64,000 bases of DNA from Streptomyces nigra (GCF_003074055.1 NZ_CP029043.1:6006501-6070500), one strand, 5' to 3'; numbered from the stretch's first letter, positions 1-9,824 are shown. A program made the numbers and translations. The notes: generated by a model from the sequence alone, not told the origin.

Positions 1-2
1 TC

Positions 3-557
<555 letters not shown>

Positions 558-559
558 CG

Positions 560-2947
560 ATGGCGTCCCCCAGCGGAACCCCCACGAAGATCACCCAGGG
601 CGCCCCGACCAAGGGCGGCATCGGCGAGTCCACGCTCCGCCCCGACGGCACCCTCAAGGTCACCGGCGAGTTCGCCTACTCGTCCGACATGTGGCACGAG
701 GACATGCTCTGGGGCCAGATCCTGCGCTCCACCGTCGCGCACGCCGAGATCGTGTCCATCGACACCTCCGAGGCCCTCGCACTGCCCGGTGTGTACGCCG
801 TCATGACCTACGACGACCTGCCGACCGAGGTCCGCCACTACGGACTGGAGATCCAGGACACCCCGGTCCTCGCGCACGGCAAGGTCCGCCACCACGGCGA
901 ACCGGTCGCCCTCGTCGCCGCCGACCACCCGGAGACCGCGCGCCGCGCCGCCGCCAAGATCAAGGTCGAGTACCGCGAACTTCCGGTCGTCACCGACGAG
1001 GCGTCCGCGACCGCCCCCGACGCGATCCTCGTCCACGAGGACCGCGACGACCACCACGCCGGACACGTCCCGCACCCCAACATCGTGCACCGGCAGCCGA
1101 TCGTCCGCGGCGACGCCGCCCGCGCCGCCGGACGCGCCGACGTGATCGTCACCGGCGAGTACACCTTCGGCATGCAGGACCAGGCGTTCCTCGGCCCCGA
1201 GTCCGGCCTCGCCGTGCCCGACGAGGACGGCGGCGTCCATCTGTACATCGCCACCCAGTGGCTGCACAGCGACCTCCGCCAGATGGCCCCCGTCCTCGGC
1301 CTGCCCGAGAGCAAGGTCCGGATGACGCTGTCCGGCGTGGGTGGTGCCTTCGGCGGCCGCGAGGACCTGTCGATGCAGATCCATGCCTGTCTGCTCGCGC
1401 TGCGCACCGGCAAGCCCGTCAAGATCGTCTACAACCGGTTCGAGTCCTTCTTCGGGCACGTCCACCGCCACCCCGCCAAGCTGTACTACGAGCACGGCGC
1501 CACCCGCGACGGCAGGCTGACCCACGTCAAGTGCCGGATCGTGCTCGACGGCGGCGCCTACGCCTCCGCCTCCCCGGCCGTCGTCGGCAACGCCTCCTCG
1601 CTGTCCATCGGCCCGTACGTGGTCGACGACGTCGACATCGAGGCCATCGCCCTCTACACCAACAACCCGCCCTGCGGCGCGATGCGGGGCTTCGGCGCGG
1701 TCCAGGCCTGCTTCGCCTACGAGGCGCAGATGGACAAGCTGGCGAAGGAACTCGGCCTGGACCCGGTGGAGTTCCGGCAGCGCAACGCCATGGAGCAGGG
1801 CACGATCATGCCGACGGGCCAGCCCGTCGACTCGCCGGCCCCGGTCGCCGAACTCCTGCGCCGCGTCAAGGCGATGCCCCTGCCGCCGGAGCGCCAGTGG
1901 GAGTCCAGCGAGGGCGCCGACGTACGGCAGCTGCCCGGCGGCCTGTCCAACACCACCCACGGCGAGGGCGTCGTCCGGGGCGTCGGCTACGCGGTCGGCA
2001 TCAAGAACGTCGGCTTCTCCGAGGGCTTCGACGACTACTCGACGGCCAAGGTCCGTATGGAGGTCGTCGGCGGCGAGCCGGTGGCCACCGTGCACACCGC
2101 GATGGCCGAGGTCGGCCAGGGCGGCGTCACCGTCCACGCGCAGATCGCCCGCTCCGAGCTCGGCGTCGCCCAGGTGACCATCCACCCGGCCGACACCCAG
2201 GTCGGCTCCGCCGGCTCGACCTCCGCCTCCCGGCAGACGTACGTCACCGGCGGCGCCGTGAAGAACTCCTGCGAGCTGGTCCGCGAGAAGGTGCTGGAGA
2301 TCGGGCGGCGCAAGTTCGGCTCGTACCACCCGGCCTGGGCCACCGCCGAACTCCTCCTGGAGGGCGGCAAGGTCGTCACCGACGGCGGTGAGGTCCTCGC
2401 CGACCTCGTCGACGTCCTGGAGGACGAGAGCGTCGAGGTCGAGGCCGAGTGGCGGCACCGCCCCACCGAGCCCTTCGATCTGCGCACCGGCCAGGGCAAC
2501 GGGCACGTCCAGTACTCGTTCGCCGCGCACCGGGCCGTCGTCGAGGTCGACACCGAACTCGGCCTGGTGAAGGTGATCGAGCTGGCCTGCGCCCAGGACG
2601 TCGGCAAGGCGCTCAACCCGCTGTCCGTCGTCGGCCAGATCCAGGGCGGCACCACCCAGGGCCTGGGCGTGGCCGTGATGGAGGAGATCATCGTCGACCC
2701 GAAGACGGCGAAGGTACGGAACCCCTCCTTCACGGACTACCTGATCCCCACGATCCTCGACACGCCGACCATCCCCGTCGACGTGCTCGAACTCGCCGAC
2801 GACCACGCGCCGTACGGGCTGCGCGGCGTCGGCGAGGCCCCCACCCTGTCGTCCACCCCGGCCGTCCTCGCGGCGATCCGGGCCGCGACGGGGCTGGAGC
2901 TGAACCGGACCCCGGTACGCCCCGAACACTTGACGGGCACCGCGTAA
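560..2947 (+). CDS. Xanthine dehydrogenase, molybdenum cofactor-binding subunit
   Basis: This is the catalytic subunit, 795 residues, binding the molybdopterin cofactor and hydroxylating purines to urate. The ATG at 560 follows the FeS subunit stop by two bases. Visible family motifs are the Moco glycine-rich GGAFGGRE near residue 260, AMRGFGAVQ near 375 (contains the substrate-binding arginine of the family), EVGQGGVTVHAQ near 515, and GVGEAPT near 755, which holds the glutamate expected to be the catalytic base. Length fits separate-subunit bacterial enzymes. The following permease and XdhC run in the same direction and complete a purine-oxidation operon. Substrate assignment to xanthine rests on context; other hydroxylases share these motifs. 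Confidence 0.93.
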   Translation: MASPSGTPTKITQGAPTKGGIGESTLRPDGTLKVTGEFAYSSDMWHEDMLWGQILRSTVAHAEIVSIDTSEALALPGVYAVMTYDDLPTEVRHYGLEIQDTPVLAHGKVRHHGEPVALVAADHPETARRAAAKIKVEYRELPVVTDEASATAPDAILVHEDRDDHHAGHVPHPNIVHRQPIVRGDAARAAGRADVIVTGEYTFGMQDQAFLGPESGLAVPDEDGGVHLYIATQWLHSDLRQMAPVLGLPESKVRMTLSGVGGAFGGREDLSMQIHACLLALRTGKPVKIVYNRFESFFGHVHRHPAKLYYEHGATRDGRLTHVKCRIVLDGGAYASASPAVVGNASSLSIGPYVVDDVDIEAIALYTNNPPCGAMRGFGAVQACFAYEAQMDKLAKELGLDPVEFRQRNAMEQGTIMPTGQPVDSPAPVAELLRRVKAMPLPPERQWESSEGADVRQLPGGLSNTTHGEGVVRGVGYAVGIKNVGFSEGFDDYSTAKVRMEVVGGEPVATVHTAMAEVGQGGVTVHAQIARSELGVAQVTIHPADTQVGSAGSTSASRQTYVTGGAVKNSCELVREKVLEIGRRKFGSYHPAWATAELLLEGGKVVTDGGEVLADLVDVLEDESVEVEAEWRHRPTEPFDLRTGQGNGHVQYSFAAHRAVVEVDTELGLVKVIELACAQDVGKALNPLSVVGQIQGGTTQGLGVAVMEEIIVDPKTAKVRNPSFTDYLIPTILDTPTIPVDVLELADDHAPYGLRGVGEAPTLSSTPAVLAAIRAATGLELNRTPVRPEHLTGTA

Positions 2948-3197
2948 CGTCCGCGCAGTTGCGGGCAGTCGTGCCTCCCCCGGTGCCTCAAGGGCCTGGG
3001 GGGCCCAGCGGCACGGGTGGGCGCAACGGCACCCCGGCGCCGGGCACAGCACACTCCACGGCTCACCCCCGGCGCCGGCCAAGCAAGTTCCGCGTTCGTC
3101 TCGGGCCGTCCCCCGGGTCGTGCACCTCCCCAAATCCCGTGCTCCACCGCCGACGGCGGCCCACGGGTGCCCCTATGAACCTTGGGAGCAGGCCCAC

Positions 3198-4655
3198 ATG
3201 ACCCAGCAGTCACTCGAGCCCACGGTCACCGCCGACGACGCGGGTGAAGGAACCCGCGTCCCGGCCGGCCGGTCCTGGCTCGACCGGTACTTCCACATAT
3301 CCCACCGAGGATCCACGGTCGCGCGCGAGGTGCGCGGTGGCGTCACCACCTTCATGGCGATGGCGTACATCCTCCTGCTCAACCCGCTCATCCTGTCCGG
3401 AAAGGACGCGGCGGGGGACACCCTCGCGCAGAAGGCCCTCATCACCGCGACCGCGTTCGCGGCGGCCTTCACCACGCTGCTGATGGGCTTCTTCGGCAAG
3501 GTGCCGCTCGCCCTCGCCGCCGGCCTCTCCGTCTCGGGCGTGCTCGCCTCGCAGGTCGTCCCGCAGATGACCTGGCCGCAGGCCATGGGCATGTGCGTGA
3601 TGTACGGCGTCGTCATCATGCTGCTGGTCGTCACCGGCCTCCGCGAGATGATCATGAACGCGATCCCGCTCGCCCTCAAGCACGCCATCACCATGGGCAT
3701 CGGCCTGTTCATCGCCCTGATCGGCCTGGTGAAGGCCGGCTTCGTGCACCAGGGCAAGGCGACGCCGCTCAGCCTCGGCCCGGCCGGTGAACTGGCCGGC
3801 TGGCCCGTCCTCCTCTTCGCCGTCACCTTGCTCGCCATCTTCATGCTCCAGGCCCGCGGCGTCCCCGGCGCGATCCTGATCGGCATCGTCGGCGGCACCG
3901 TCCTCGCCGTCGTCCTCAACGCGCTCGACGTCATCGCCCCCGAGCAGTGGGCGGGCGGCGCTCCCGAACTGCACGGCAGCGCGGTGTCCATGCCCGACTT
4001 CTCGATCTTCGGCCAGGTCGAGTTCGGCGGCTGGGGCGAGGTCGGCGCGATGACCGTCGGCATGATCGTGTTCACGCTGGTCCTCGCCGGGTTCTTCGAC
4101 GCGATGGCCACCATCATCGGCGTCGGCACCGAGGCCAAGCTCGCCGACGACAAGGGCCGGATGCCGGGCCTGTCCAAGGCGCTGTTCATCGACGGCGCGG
4201 GCGGCGCGATCGGCGGGGTGGCCGGCGCCTCCGGCCAGACCGTGTTCGTCGAGTCGGCGACCGGGGTCGGGGAGGGCGCCCGCACGGGCCTGTCCTCCGT
4301 GGTCACCGGCCTGTTCTTCGCCGCCTGCCTGTTCTTCACCCCGCTCACCGCGATCGTGCCGGGCGAGGTGGCGGCCGCCGCGCTGGTCGTGATCGGCGCC
4401 ATGATGATGATGAACGCCCGGCACGTCGACTGGTCCGACCGGGCCACCGCGATCCCCGTCTTCCTCACCGTCGTGATCATGCCGTTCACGTACTCCATCA
4501 CGGCCGGTGTCGCCGCCGGCGTCATCTCGTACGTGGCCATCCGCGTCGCCCAGGGCAAGGCCCGCGAGATCGGCGCCTTCATGTGGGGCCTGACCGCCGT
4601 CTTCCTCGTCTACTTCGCCCTGAACCCCATCGAGAGCTGGATGGGCGTCCACTAG
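3198..4655 (+). CDS. NCS2-family purine permease (AzgA/PbuG-type guanine-hypoxanthine transporter)
   Basis: An integral membrane permease of 485 residues that probably imports hypoxanthine, guanine or adenine by proton symport. The sequence GGVTTFMAMAYILLLNP near residue 40 is typical of the AzgA branch of NCS2, not the UraA/PucJ branch. About twelve hydrophobic segments follow. I chose ATG 3198 because a GGGAGCAGG ribosome site lies just ahead; the open frame extends upstream to 3120 but that part has poor coding character. It sits between xanthine dehydrogenase and XdhC, so it likely supplies their substrate. The 250-bp gap from the Mo subunit contains no gene I can support. Confidence 0.9.
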   Translation: MTQQSLEPTVTADDAGEGTRVPAGRSWLDRYFHISHRGSTVAREVRGGVTTFMAMAYILLLNPLILSGKDAAGDTLAQKALITATAFAAAFTTLLMGFFGKVPLALAAGLSVSGVLASQVVPQMTWPQAMGMCVMYGVVIMLLVVTGLREMIMNAIPLALKHAITMGIGLFIALIGLVKAGFVHQGKATPLSLGPAGELAGWPVLLFAVTLLAIFMLQARGVPGAILIGIVGGTVLAVVLNALDVIAPEQWAGGAPELHGSAVSMPDFSIFGQVEFGGWGEVGAMTVGMIVFTLVLAGFFDAMATIIGVGTEAKLADDKGRMPGLSKALFIDGAGGAIGGVAGASGQTVFVESATGVGEGARTGLSSVVTGLFFAACLFFTPLTAIVPGEVAAAALVVIGAMMMMNARHVDWSDRATAIPVFLTVVIMPFTYSITAGVAAGVISYVAIRVAQGKAREIGAFMWGLTAVFLVYFALNPIESWMGVH

Positions 4656-4699
4656 CCGGGCAAGCCCTCCGCACACGACCGTCTCAAGGAGACCGAGAG

Positions 4700-5854
4700 A
4701 TGCTGGACATCGCCGAGGAACTGCACCGGTGGGCCGGGCAGGGACGCGACTTCGCCGTGGCCACCGTGGTGGCCGTCGGTGGCAGCGCCCCCCGTCAGCC
4801 CGGCGCCGCGCTCGCGGTGGACGCCGAGGGCACGGCGACCGGCTCGGTCTCCGGCGGCTGTGTGGAGGGCGCGGTGTACGAGCTGTGCCGGCAGGCGCTG
4901 CGGGACGGCGAGTCCGTCCTGGAGCGCTTCGGCTACAGCGACGACGACGCCTTCGCGGTCGGCCTGACCTGCGGCGGCGTCATCGACATTCTGGTCACAC
5001 CGGTCCGCGCGCAGGACGTCGTCCGCCCGGTCGTGGAGGCGGCACTGGCCGCCGCCGCGGCCGGCGAGGCGGCGGCCGTCGCCCGGATCGTGTCCGGGCC
5101 CGCCGAACTGATCGGCCGCGCGCTCCTGGTCCGCCCGGACGGCGGTCACGAGGGCGGCTTCGGCGGACACCCCGAGCTGGACCGCACGGTGGCGGCCGAG
5201 GCGGCCGCCTTCCTCGACGCCGGGCGCACCGGCACCCTGGAGATCGGCGAACAGGGCTCCCGCTGCGGGCAGCCGCTGACCGTGCTGGTGGAGTCCTCGG
5301 TGCCGCCGCCCCGGATGATCGTCTTCGGCGCCATCGACTTCGCCTCCGCGCTGGTCCGGGTCGGGGCGTTCCTCGGCTACCGCGTCACGGTGTGCGACGC
5401 CCGCCCGGTCTTCGCGACGAAGGCCCGCTTCCCGGAGGCCGACGAGGTCGTCGTGGAGTGGCCGCACCGGTACCTGGAGCGCACCGACGTCGACGCGCGC
5501 ACGGTCCTGTGTGTGCTCACCCACGACGCCAAGTTCGACATACCGCTGCTGCGCCTCGCCCTGCGCCTGCCCGTCGCCTACGTCGGTGCGATGGGCTCGC
5601 GCCGCACGCACCTGGACCGCAACGAACGGCTCCGCGAGGCCGGCGTCACCGAGCTCGAACTGGCCCGGCTGCGCTCGCCGATCGGCCTGGACCTCGGCGC
5701 GCGCACCCCTGAGGAGACCGCCCTGTCGATCGCGGCGGAGATCGTCGCGAGCCGGCGCGGCGGCAGCGGGGTCTCACTGACCGGTGCGCACACGCCCATC
5801 CATCACGACGCCACGTCCCGGCCCGCGGCAGCCCGGATCGGGTCCGTGGCCTGA
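4700..5854 (+). CDS. xdhC: XdhC family molybdenum cofactor maturation protein
   Basis: This protein (384 residues) belongs to the XdhC/CoxF family, which binds Moco, promotes its sulfuration and inserts it into xanthine dehydrogenase. The N-terminal XdhC domain shows VGGSAPRQPGAA and the conserved SGGCVEGAVYE and GLTCGGVIDIL segments, including the cysteine implicated in Moco binding in the family. The C-terminal half (from about residue 210) is a Rossmann-like NAD-binding domain ending with AYVGAMGSRRTHLDR and RSPIGLDLGARTPEE. It starts 44 bp after the permease with GGAGACCGAGAG as ribosome site. Its last 52 bp overlap the convergent LanC-like gene. Confidence 0.94.
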   Translation: MLDIAEELHRWAGQGRDFAVATVVAVGGSAPRQPGAALAVDAEGTATGSVSGGCVEGAVYELCRQALRDGESVLERFGYSDDDAFAVGLTCGGVIDILVTPVRAQDVVRPVVEAALAAAAAGEAAAVARIVSGPAELIGRALLVRPDGGHEGGFGGHPELDRTVAAEAAAFLDAGRTGTLEIGEQGSRCGQPLTVLVESSVPPPRMIVFGAIDFASALVRVGAFLGYRVTVCDARPVFATKARFPEADEVVVEWPHRYLERTDVDARTVLCVLTHDAKFDIPLLRLALRLPVAYVGAMGSRRTHLDRNERLREAGVTELELARLRSPIGLDLGARTPEETALSIAAEIVASRRGGSGVSLTGAHTPIHHDATSRPAAARIGSVA

Positions 5855-7110
5855 GCGCGGGCCACCGGCTGGTCGGGCCAGGCCACGGCGTACGCCGGGT
5901 CGCCGCCGCCCACGATCCTTACATGGCGCAGGAGTTCACGCACGATGCCCGCGCTGCCCGACGCCCAGCCGCACTCCGGTTCGAGGTCGCTCGGGGTGGC
6001 GCGGTGCTCCACGTTGGACCAGCGGGCGCCGTCGGCGTCCCGTACCGCGTGCGCGCCGAGCGTGGCCACGAGCGTACGGGCGAAGGCGGGGGAGTCCCCC
6101 CGCTCGGCGATCCGGTCGCCGGCGAGGGCCAGGACGCCCGCCGTGCCGCAGCAGCGCCCGTCGTTGTCCCAGAAGCCGGGGCGCAGCCGGCGCGGCAGCC
6201 CGGAGCGGGTGACGGTGCCCCAGCAGCGGTCGGCCAGCGCCGGCCACACCGGGTCGCCGGTCACGTCCCGCAGCAGCCGGAACACCTGGGCGTCACCGGC
6301 CGGGCCATGGCACCAGCCGTAGCTGTACCGCGGGGTGACGTCGGGGAAGTGCGGCGGGTCGGAGTGGGGGACGAGAAAGCCGTCGGGCCCGTCCTCGTCG
6401 CGCGCGACCACGTCGGCGGCCCCGGCGAGGGCGAGTTCGAGCAGATCGGACCGTCCGGTCGCCCCGCCGACCGCCGCCAGCCCGTACACGACGCCGAGCG
6501 TGCCGTGCGAGATGTGGTGCATCCGCCCCTCGACCTCGGGCCGGAAGGGCCACCGCACCCCGGCCGCCGTCGGCTCGGCCGTGCGCGCGTACGGCTCGAC
6601 CGCCCGTACGGCCAGATCGTCGTCCCCGGCGAGGAGGGCGCCCAGGCCGATGCCCGCGTTGCCGCCCATGAGTTCGTACAGCTCGCCCCAGCGCTCCCCG
6701 TCGAAGTTCGCGGCCACCCGCTCCAGAGCGCGTGCGGCGGCGGCGCCGGCCCGGGCGTCGCCCAGCTGCGTGTGGACGGCCCGCAGGGCGAGCGCGATAC
6801 CGGTGCGGCCGAAGTACAGGGAGTCGTCCTCCCATGAGTCGGCGAACCCCTCCAGGGCGCGGGCCGCCCGCACGGCGGTGTCCGCGTAGACGTCGTCCCC
6901 GAAGTGCCGCCAGGCCTCCAGGAGTACGGGGACGACCCCGGCCGTGCCGTTGTAGAGCATCGGGTCGATCGCCTCGTCCGACGGCCGGACCGGCCAGCCC
7001 AGGCCGCCGTCCTCCGTCTCCCGCCCGGTGCCGATCAGCCAGCGCAGCCCGTCCACGGCCAGCGCCTCGACCTCGCCGGCCGCCATCGGCCCGGCTTCCG
7101 CGTGGCTCAT
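5803..7110 (-). CDS. Stand-alone LanC-like protein with a Cys-Cys zinc motif
   Basis: A 435-residue protein of the lanthionine synthetase C-like (alpha/alpha toroid) family. Zinc ligands are recognisable: the first cysteine in YSYGWCHGPAGD near residue 275 and the second in RCCGTAGV near 325. In NisC and LanCL proteins the second motif is CHG; here it is CCG, as in the ProcM-like three-cysteine cyclases. A third conserved block, ECGWASGSAGI, is near 390. No precursor peptide, dehydratase or protease gene is adjacent, so a lanthipeptide role is not supported. Substrate is unknown. It starts at ATG 7110 and its 3' end overlaps xdhC by 52 bp in convergent orientation. Confidence 0.85.
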   Translation of the reverse strand: MSHAEAGPMAAGEVEALAVDGLRWLIGTGRETEDGGLGWPVRPSDEAIDPMLYNGTAGVVPVLLEAWRHFGDDVYADTAVRAARALEGFADSWEDDSLYFGRTGIALALRAVHTQLGDARAGAAAARALERVAANFDGERWGELYELMGGNAGIGLGALLAGDDDLAVRAVEPYARTAEPTAAGVRWPFRPEVEGRMHHISHGTLGVVYGLAAVGGATGRSDLLELALAGAADVVARDEDGPDGFLVPHSDPPHFPDVTPRYSYGWCHGPAGDAQVFRLLRDVTGDPVWPALADRCWGTVTRSGLPRRLRPGFWDNDGRCCGTAGVLALAGDRIAERGDSPAFARTLVATLGAHAVRDADGARWSNVEHRATPSDLEPECGWASGSAGIVRELLRHVRIVGGGDPAYAVAWPDQPVARAQATDPIRAAAGRDVAS

Positions 7111-7176
7111 GCGATCGTCCCCCCGTCACCTCGGTCGGACCCCAACCATATGCAACGGCACGGACGTTGACCCGAG

Positions 7177-7617
7177 TCAGGGGGTGCGCAGCAGCCGGTT
7201 CATCGCCCGTCCGAACAAGTGACGGCCCGCCAGCCGCACCACACCGTCCAGCGCGCCCGGCACGAACCGGACGCGCACCTCCTCGTGCCACACGGCCCGG
7301 GTCCGGCCGCCGGGACCCGGGCGCACCTCGATCTCCGCCCAGCCGGTCATCACCCGGCCCCGCTTCTCCAGCCGGCACCGCCCCGGCGCCGTGTCGCCGG
7401 GCGGCTCCCACAGCGTGACGTCCATCGGGTCGTCGAAGCCGAGCGGGCCGAGCCCGGTGCGGGCGACGAAGCGGGTGCCCTCCCGGGTGGGCCCGGGGGT
7501 GAGGACCCGGATGCGGGTGAACGGGACGACGTCACCGTGGCGCGGCCACTCCGTCAGACGGCGCCAGGCCTCGTCGAGCGGGAGCGGGACCGTGCGCTGG
7601 AGGAGAAAGGTGGCCAC
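7177..7617 (-). CDS. SRPBCC (START-like) family protein
   Basis: A 146-residue single-domain protein resembling the polyketide cyclase/Bet v1-like SRPBCC fold, which makes a deep hydrophobic cavity for small ligands. Typical features are the N-terminal strand MATFLLQRTVPLPLDEAW, a WPRHGDVVP turn, and a C-terminal long helix ending RAMNRLLRTP. It lies 66 bp upstream of the LanC-like gene on the same strand, so the two may be co-transcribed. No catalytic residues can be assigned, and the ligand is unknown. Confidence 0.75.
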   Translation of the reverse strand: MATFLLQRTVPLPLDEAWRRLTEWPRHGDVVPFTRIRVLTPGPTREGTRFVARTGLGPLGFDDPMDVTLWEPPGDTAPGRCRLEKRGRVMTGWAEIEVRPGPGGRTRAVWHEEVRVRFVPGALDGVVRLAGRHLFGRAMNRLLRTP

Positions 7618-7668
7618 GGGAAGATCCTACGGAACGCCCTCGCGCGATCGGCGCTGGTCACACCCGGC

Positions 7669-8445
7669 TCACCGGTACACCTCGCCGGGCTCGGCCTTGC
7701 CCGGGGCGAGCAGCTGGGGGACCGTCACGAACACATAGCCGCGCTTCTTCAGCCCGTCGATGATCCCGGGCACCGCCGGCACGGTGCCGTCGTAGAGGTC
7801 GTGCAGCAGGATGATCCCGTCGCGCTCGGTCTGCGCGAGGACGCGCTGCCGGATGAGGGCGGAGTCGTCGGTGCTGTAGTCCTTCGCCGTCACGCTCCAC
7901 AGGACCTCGGACATCCCGAGCTCGCGGCAGATCTCGTGCACGGTGTTGTTCGTCCGCCCCTGCGGCGGGCGCATCAGGGTGGGGCGGTGCCCGGTGAGCG
8001 CCGCTATCTCCTTGTTGGGCCGCTCTATCTCCTCGCGTATCCCGTCGGCTCCCAGTTCGGTGAGCGGCTTGTGGTCCCAGGTGTGGTTGGCGACCTCGTG
8101 GCCCTCGTCGGCCATCCGCCGGACCAGTTCGGGATATCTCTCGATGTGCCGTTTGCCGAGCAGGAAGAAGGTCGCCGGGACCTTCTCCTCCTCGAGGATG
8201 TCGAGCAGCTTCGCGGAGTGCTCGCTGGGCCCGGCGTCGAAGGTCAGCGCGACGCACTTGGCCTTGCGGCAGTCGACGCTGCCGAGGGGGGCGTGGGCTC
8301 CGCTCTGGGCGCGCGCGGTGCTGGGGGACGTGGTGTCCAGACGGACGTACTGGTCGAAGGCCACGAGCGACGCCGCCGCCGTCACGACGGCGGCGGCGGA
8401 CAACCACATCCAGGTTTTCTTCATCTTCTTGGGCAGTGAAGGCAT
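7669..8445 (-). CDS. Membrane-anchored polysaccharide deacetylase (NodB domain)
   Basis: A 258-residue extracytoplasmic enzyme likely removing N-acetyl groups from peptidoglycan or chitin-type polymers. After a Lys-rich start there is one hydrophobic segment (about residues 11-30), consistent with a signal anchor. The NodB domain carries TFDAGPS (catalytic base Asp and metal-binding Asp), NHTWDHK (metal-binding histidine pair), RPPQG, and ILLHD near the C terminus. I start at ATG 8445 because a perfect Streptomyces -10 (TATAGT) ends six bases before it, which fits a leaderless transcript; an in-frame GTG at 8460 would lie upstream of the transcription start. A palindrome occupies the promoter spacer. 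Confidence 0.9.
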   Translation of the reverse strand: MPSLPKKMKKTWMWLSAAAVVTAAASLVAFDQYVRLDTTSPSTARAQSGAHAPLGSVDCRKAKCVALTFDAGPSEHSAKLLDILEEEKVPATFFLLGKRHIERYPELVRRMADEGHEVANHTWDHKPLTELGADGIREEIERPNKEIAALTGHRPTLMRPPQGRTNNTVHEICRELGMSEVLWSVTAKDYSTDDSALIRQRVLAQTERDGIILLHDLYDGTVPAVPGIIDGLKKRGYVFVTVPQLLAPGKAEPGEVYR

Positions 8446-8451
8446 GCCCGG

Positions 8452-8481
8452 ACTATACACAGCATGTATACATGCGGTTCA
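8452..8481 (-). promoter_or_regulatory. Leaderless promoter with a palindromic operator in the spacer
   Basis: Read on the minus strand, a -35-like TGAACC (8481-8476), an 18-bp spacer and a -10 TATAGT (8457-8452) end six bases before the deacetylase ATG. The spacer contains the perfect 14-bp palindrome GCATGTATACATGC at 8462-8475, placed where a repressor dimer would block RNA polymerase. The sequence is seen directly; the regulator is unknown. Confidence 0.6.
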
Positions 8482-8571
8482 TAGTGGGGTGTCGACGGTC
8501 CGGACACGCGTGGCTCCGGGCATGCGTGTCGCCACCGCCAGGAGCGGGGCGGTGGCGAGGGGGGCTCGGTC

Positions 8572-9714
8572 TCAGGAGAAGCAGGTGCCCATGCGCCCGG
8601 CCTCCCGAGGGGCCGCGGGTGCGGGCGCGGGCGCTTCGGCGGGGACCGGCTTGCGCAGGAGGAGCAGGGCCGCGTCGTCGTGCAGATGCCCGCCGACGTG
8701 GTGCAGCAGCTCGCCGTGGAGCGCGGTGACGGTGTCCGCCGGGTCGTCGCAGGTGCGCCGGGCCAGTCCCTCAGCCAGCGGGTAGAACTCGCGGTCGTGG
8801 TTGCGGGCCTCGGTGACGCCGTCGGTGTACAGCAGCAGCTGGTCGCCGTCGGCGAAGGGCAGGACATGCAGGTCGGGCGTCTCGCCGGACAGGCCGCGCA
8901 GACCGAGCGGCGGGGCCGGCCGGTCCGGCTCGACCGGGACCACGGCCGAGTCCCGCACCAGCAGCGGCGGCGCGTGCCCGCAGTTGACCACCTCCAGCTC
9001 CCCGGTCCGCGGATACCCGGCGACCACGGCGGTCACGAAGTCGTCCGGCCCCAGGTTCCGCGCGAGGCTGCGCTCGATCCGGGCGACCACGTCGAGCAGG
9101 TCGGGCTCGTCGTGCGCGGCCTCCCGGAACACGCCGACGACCAGGGCCGCCGTCCCCACGGCCGGCAGCCCCTTGCCGCGGACGTCGCCGACGATCAGCC
9201 GCACGCCGTGCGGCGTGGACACCAGGGCGTAGAGATCGCCGCCGATCCGGGCCTCCGCCGCCGCGGCGCTGTAGCGCACCGCCACCTGGAACGGGCCCAC
9301 CGTCGACGGCACCGGCTGCAGCAGGGCGTGCTGCGCGGCCTCCGCGACGGAGCGCACCGCCGCCAGAACCCGCTCACGGCGTCCGCGCAGCGCGCTGGTC
9401 AGCCCGCACGCCGCGGTGGTGATCACCAGGGCGGCCAGCGTCATGCCGAGAAAACGGCCCGGGACATGGTGATGGAGGCCGAGGGCCACCCCGAGAACGC
9501 CGGCGAAGAGCCCCCCGCACAGGACCGTGCGGGGCCCGCCGACGGTGGCGGCGAGCGCCGGCACCGTGGCGAGCAGGGCCACCCATGCCGTCTTCGAACC
9601 GCCCAGCAGGTCCACGAGCGCGAGCCCGGAGGCGATCAGTATCAGCAGTACGGCCGCGGCGACGATCCAACGCCGCGACCAGTGGTCAGGTCCGTTCTCA
9701 GGGGCCCGGCTCAT
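8572..9714 (-). CDS. Membrane-bound SpoIIE-type PP2C phosphatase
   Basis: A 380-residue protein with four likely membrane helices in residues 17-110 followed by a cytoplasmic SpoIIE/RsbU phosphatase domain. Catalytic metal-site motifs are GGDLYALV, VGDVRGKGLPAV and LLLYTDGVTEARN, ending with DDAALLLLR. Such enzymes dephosphorylate anti-anti-sigma factors in partner-switching pathways. No kinase or STAS protein is adjacent, so the partner is unknown. It is one of three SpoIIE-domain genes within 7 kb. The C-terminal 25 residues are Ala/Pro rich. The upstream region holds a TCCTA-N5-TAGGA inverted repeat at 9773. Confidence 0.88.
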   Translation of the reverse strand: MSRAPENGPDHWSRRWIVAAAVLLILIASGLALVDLLGGSKTAWVALLATVPALAATVGGPRTVLCGGLFAGVLGVALGLHHHVPGRFLGMTLAALVITTAACGLTSALRGRRERVLAAVRSVAEAAQHALLQPVPSTVGPFQVAVRYSAAAAEARIGGDLYALVSTPHGVRLIVGDVRGKGLPAVGTAALVVGVFREAAHDEPDLLDVVARIERSLARNLGPDDFVTAVVAGYPRTGELEVVNCGHAPPLLVRDSAVVPVEPDRPAPPLGLRGLSGETPDLHVLPFADGDQLLLYTDGVTEARNHDREFYPLAEGLARRTCDDPADTVTALHGELLHHVGGHLHDDAALLLLRKPVPAEAPAPAPAAPREAGRMGTCFS

Positions 9715-9772
9715 TATCCGTCCGCAGTCCTCGTCTGTGCGCCAGGGCGAAGCACCCCAGAAACCTGATATG

Positions 9773-9787
9773 TCCTATTTATTAGGA
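9773..9787. promoter_or_regulatory. Inverted repeat TCCTA-N5-TAGGA upstream of SpoIIE phosphatase gene
   Basis: An unusually AT-rich 15-bp element, TCCTATTTATTAGGA, has perfect 5-bp arms and lies about 60 bp ahead of the phosphatase start at 9714 and just after the IclR gene stop. It could be an operator or a small terminator for the IclR gene. Only the sequence symmetry supports it. Confidence 0.35.
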
Positions 9788-9824
9788 AACCGGGCCGGGG
9801 TGGATCCGGGCAAGCCACGGGATT

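Noticed and set aside
5803..7617. Lanthipeptide biosynthetic cluster around the LanC-like gene
   Set aside because: No precursor, LanB/LanM-type dehydratase, protease or ABC exporter nearby.
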